Shown: in pieces, positions 62,513 to 64,000 of the stretch
How the letters are laid out: the number at the start of each line of letters is the position of its first letter
How positions within the stretch are numbered: the first letter of the stretch is position 1
Assembly (NCBI GenBank): GCA_951640165.1
Contig: OX621257.1
Span: 7,389,201-7,453,200 of the forward strand
Length of the DNA stretch: 64,000 nt
Direction of reading: 5' to 3'
Source: Pseudoips prasinana
Taxonomy: Eukaryota; Arthropoda; Insecta; Lepidoptera; Nolidae
Notes under the pieces: generated by a model
The model's input: only the letters and a program-made list of their open reading frames with translations
Told to the model about the DNA's origin: nothing
Database searches by the model: none
Translations under genes and position numbers: made by a program

Positions 62513-62856
62513 GAAATAATAGTTATAATAATAATAATAAATACCAGGACCTTTCGATAGAGTTGAAAACCCAGTGGAGAGCAAATACTGTTCGCATGGT
62601 ACCCATTGTAGTTTCCTCCACTGGTATAATACCGAAAATGCTCTCACAAAGCCTTGAAATACTGGATATACCCTAATACATCATCAGCTTAATACAAAAA
62701 GCAACCATTTTAAACACGTGCCGTATCACTAGAAAGTTTTTAACATCATCCACTATTTCATCATTCACAATTTAACTTGTCATGCTTGACCATAGTCAGT
62801 GTGGCAAGTTATTAACCCCTTACAAAAGGAAGAAAATTATAAAAATACACTAAAAT

Positions 62857-63113
62857 AATAATAATATATCCTGGGACATTATTCACACACGGCCGATCCC
62901 AAACTAAGCAGAGCTTGTACTATGGAAACCAGATAACTGATATATTACATATACTATTTTTATTTTGTAAAGACATACTTATATAGATAATTTACACCCA
63001 GACTTAGGACAAACAGATATGTTCATGCACATGTTCATATTTGTCCCGAGTGGGAAACGAACCCACGACCTGCAGCGTGAAAGGCAGCGTATCTACCAAC
63101 CACGCGAACAAAG
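62857..63113 (-). repeat. SINE-A, complete
   Basis: Minus-strand head CGCGTGGTTGGTAGATACGC, B box GTGGGTTCGTTTCCCACTCG (one change), tail GCTTAGTTTGGGATCGGCCG and (ATT)n end. Confidence 0.75.
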
Positions 63114-63594
63114 CCTCATTAAACTCCTGTTCTCTGAATATTTGCGTAGGTCTTTGTCCAAAATTGGACGTCTTTTGGCTGATAGGATAATGATAATGAT
63201 GACTGTTTGTGTTAATTATAAGGCAAGATCTATCTGAAAAGTATAAAATTTATATTTATTAAACATTACTACATAACGAATAAAATAAGTCTCTGTGGTA
63301 AGAATAGATCATGCCTTAATATTAAAATTATTACTAATAAGTTCGTCAGGTTATGAGCAAGCTTCGATTAAAAAAGAAGTTGTTTCTTTCTTCAACAGGC
63401 AACTTCCAATTTTTGCTACACTTTGTATGAAAAGATTATTTCTTTATACCTGATAAGGCTTTTGAACTAACGCGGTGTTCACGACTTAAGATGAAAGTTA
63501 TCTAAAAACATTTTGAACCGTATTATATAAAGTGGAATTAACGAATAAAAGCTGCAGCAACGAAAAAGTTTTTTTTTTTAATTTGTGGTCATCT

Positions 63595-63692
63595 CCAGGC
63601 CCCAAAAACCATCGGTCCCCATTGTAGTCGTTAAGTCATGTCCGAAGCATCCTGACTGGCTTGAACAACTCTGAAACCAGGGTTACCACCAA
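63595..63692 (+). repeat. SINE-S 3' part
   Basis: AACCATCGGTCCCCATTGTA, CTGACTGGCTTGAACAACTC, TGAAACCAGGGTTACCACC. Confidence 0.5.
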
Positions 63693-63699
63693 CTATCTT

Positions 63700-63905
63700 C
63701 ATCATGATCATCATCATCAACATCATAAAAACCTCCCCAAAAGATTTCCACGGTGGATTGTGTCAACCTTTAGGAGGGATATGTTATATTCGCCACGCTT
63801 GGCAAACGGGTTAGCGATCGCAGTATGATGTTCAAAGTACACAGAGAGACACTGATGCCTGTTCTCTGAAATATATTCCCTCTACGACTTCTACTCCCAT
63901 CACAA
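63700..63905 (-). repeat. Repeat Z copy
   Basis: CATCATGATCATCATCATCA, TCGCCACGCTTGGCAAACGG, TTAGCGATCGCAGTATGATG, ACTGATGCCTGTTCTCTG. Confidence 0.65.
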
Positions 63906-64000
63906 ACAAACAAAGAATTCCTCCAACTAGACGACGACAATAATGCAACTGACGGACATATGACTAGCTAACTCCTTGTCATTTACTTGGCGCTTGCCCG

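Overview
This window looks like a gene-poor, repeat-dense piece of a moth or butterfly (lepidopteran) nuclear genome. That is inferred from AT-rich eukaryotic sequence with no operons, 3'-truncated RTE-type LINEs ending in TGATGATG runs, many short Helitrons ending in CTAG|T, tRNA-headed SINEs ending in ATT runs, and one cecropia-type mariner. I see no bacterial, plastid or viral gene organisation and no complete host gene.

The only intact protein gene is a mariner transposase (46377-47396) inside a structurally complete mariner (46190-47471): near-perfect terminal repeats, TA duplications and an intact D,D34D triad. Two places could be host coding sequence: a pair of phase-compatible GC-rich exons on the minus strand (19121-19221 and 19284-19401), and coding-like minus-strand blocks at 3497-3758 (one in-frame stop) and 3882-3983. 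Neither is identified.

The rest is a mosaic of repeat families, given working names here. SINE-A, -B, -C and -D have tRNA-like heads with recognisable B boxes. SINE-S has a 5S rRNA-like head instead. Repeat Z is a SINE-like unit sharing its 3' end with an RTE LINE. Hel1 to Hel4 are non-autonomous Helitrons. LINE-E, -F, -G and RTE are 3' fragments of non-LTR elements. DNA transposons include a TA-flanked hairpin MITE (MITE-T), two 8-bp-duplication hAT-like MITE families (hAT-1, hAT-2), a degenerate pogo-like element (7746-8996) and several other inverted-repeat MITEs. Two tandem arrays stand out: a 50-bp minisatellite (16388-17036) that grew inside a copy of repeat Z, and a 125-bp satellite (57360-59575) interrupted by an RTE fragment.

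Layout: 1-9 kb holds SINE, Helitron and MITE fragments plus the pogo-like relic. 9-15 kb is heavily nested (SINEs in a Helitron, a LINE in a 5S-SINE, a MITE in an RTE LINE, LINE fragments in a hAT MITE). 15-26 kb holds the 50-bp array, the candidate exons, Helitrons and hAT MITEs. 26-38 kb holds LINE fragments and long AT-rich unassigned stretches. 38-46 kb holds local tandem duplications, a SINE cut by an RTE LINE, and a 380-bp foldback. 46-48 kb holds the mariner and an R1-like LINE tail. 48-64 kb holds more SINEs, RTE tails, nested MITEs and the 125-bp satellite. The elements act on one another as insertion targets, and the target-site duplications give an order of events. All family assignments rest on reading the sequence; no database search was possible.
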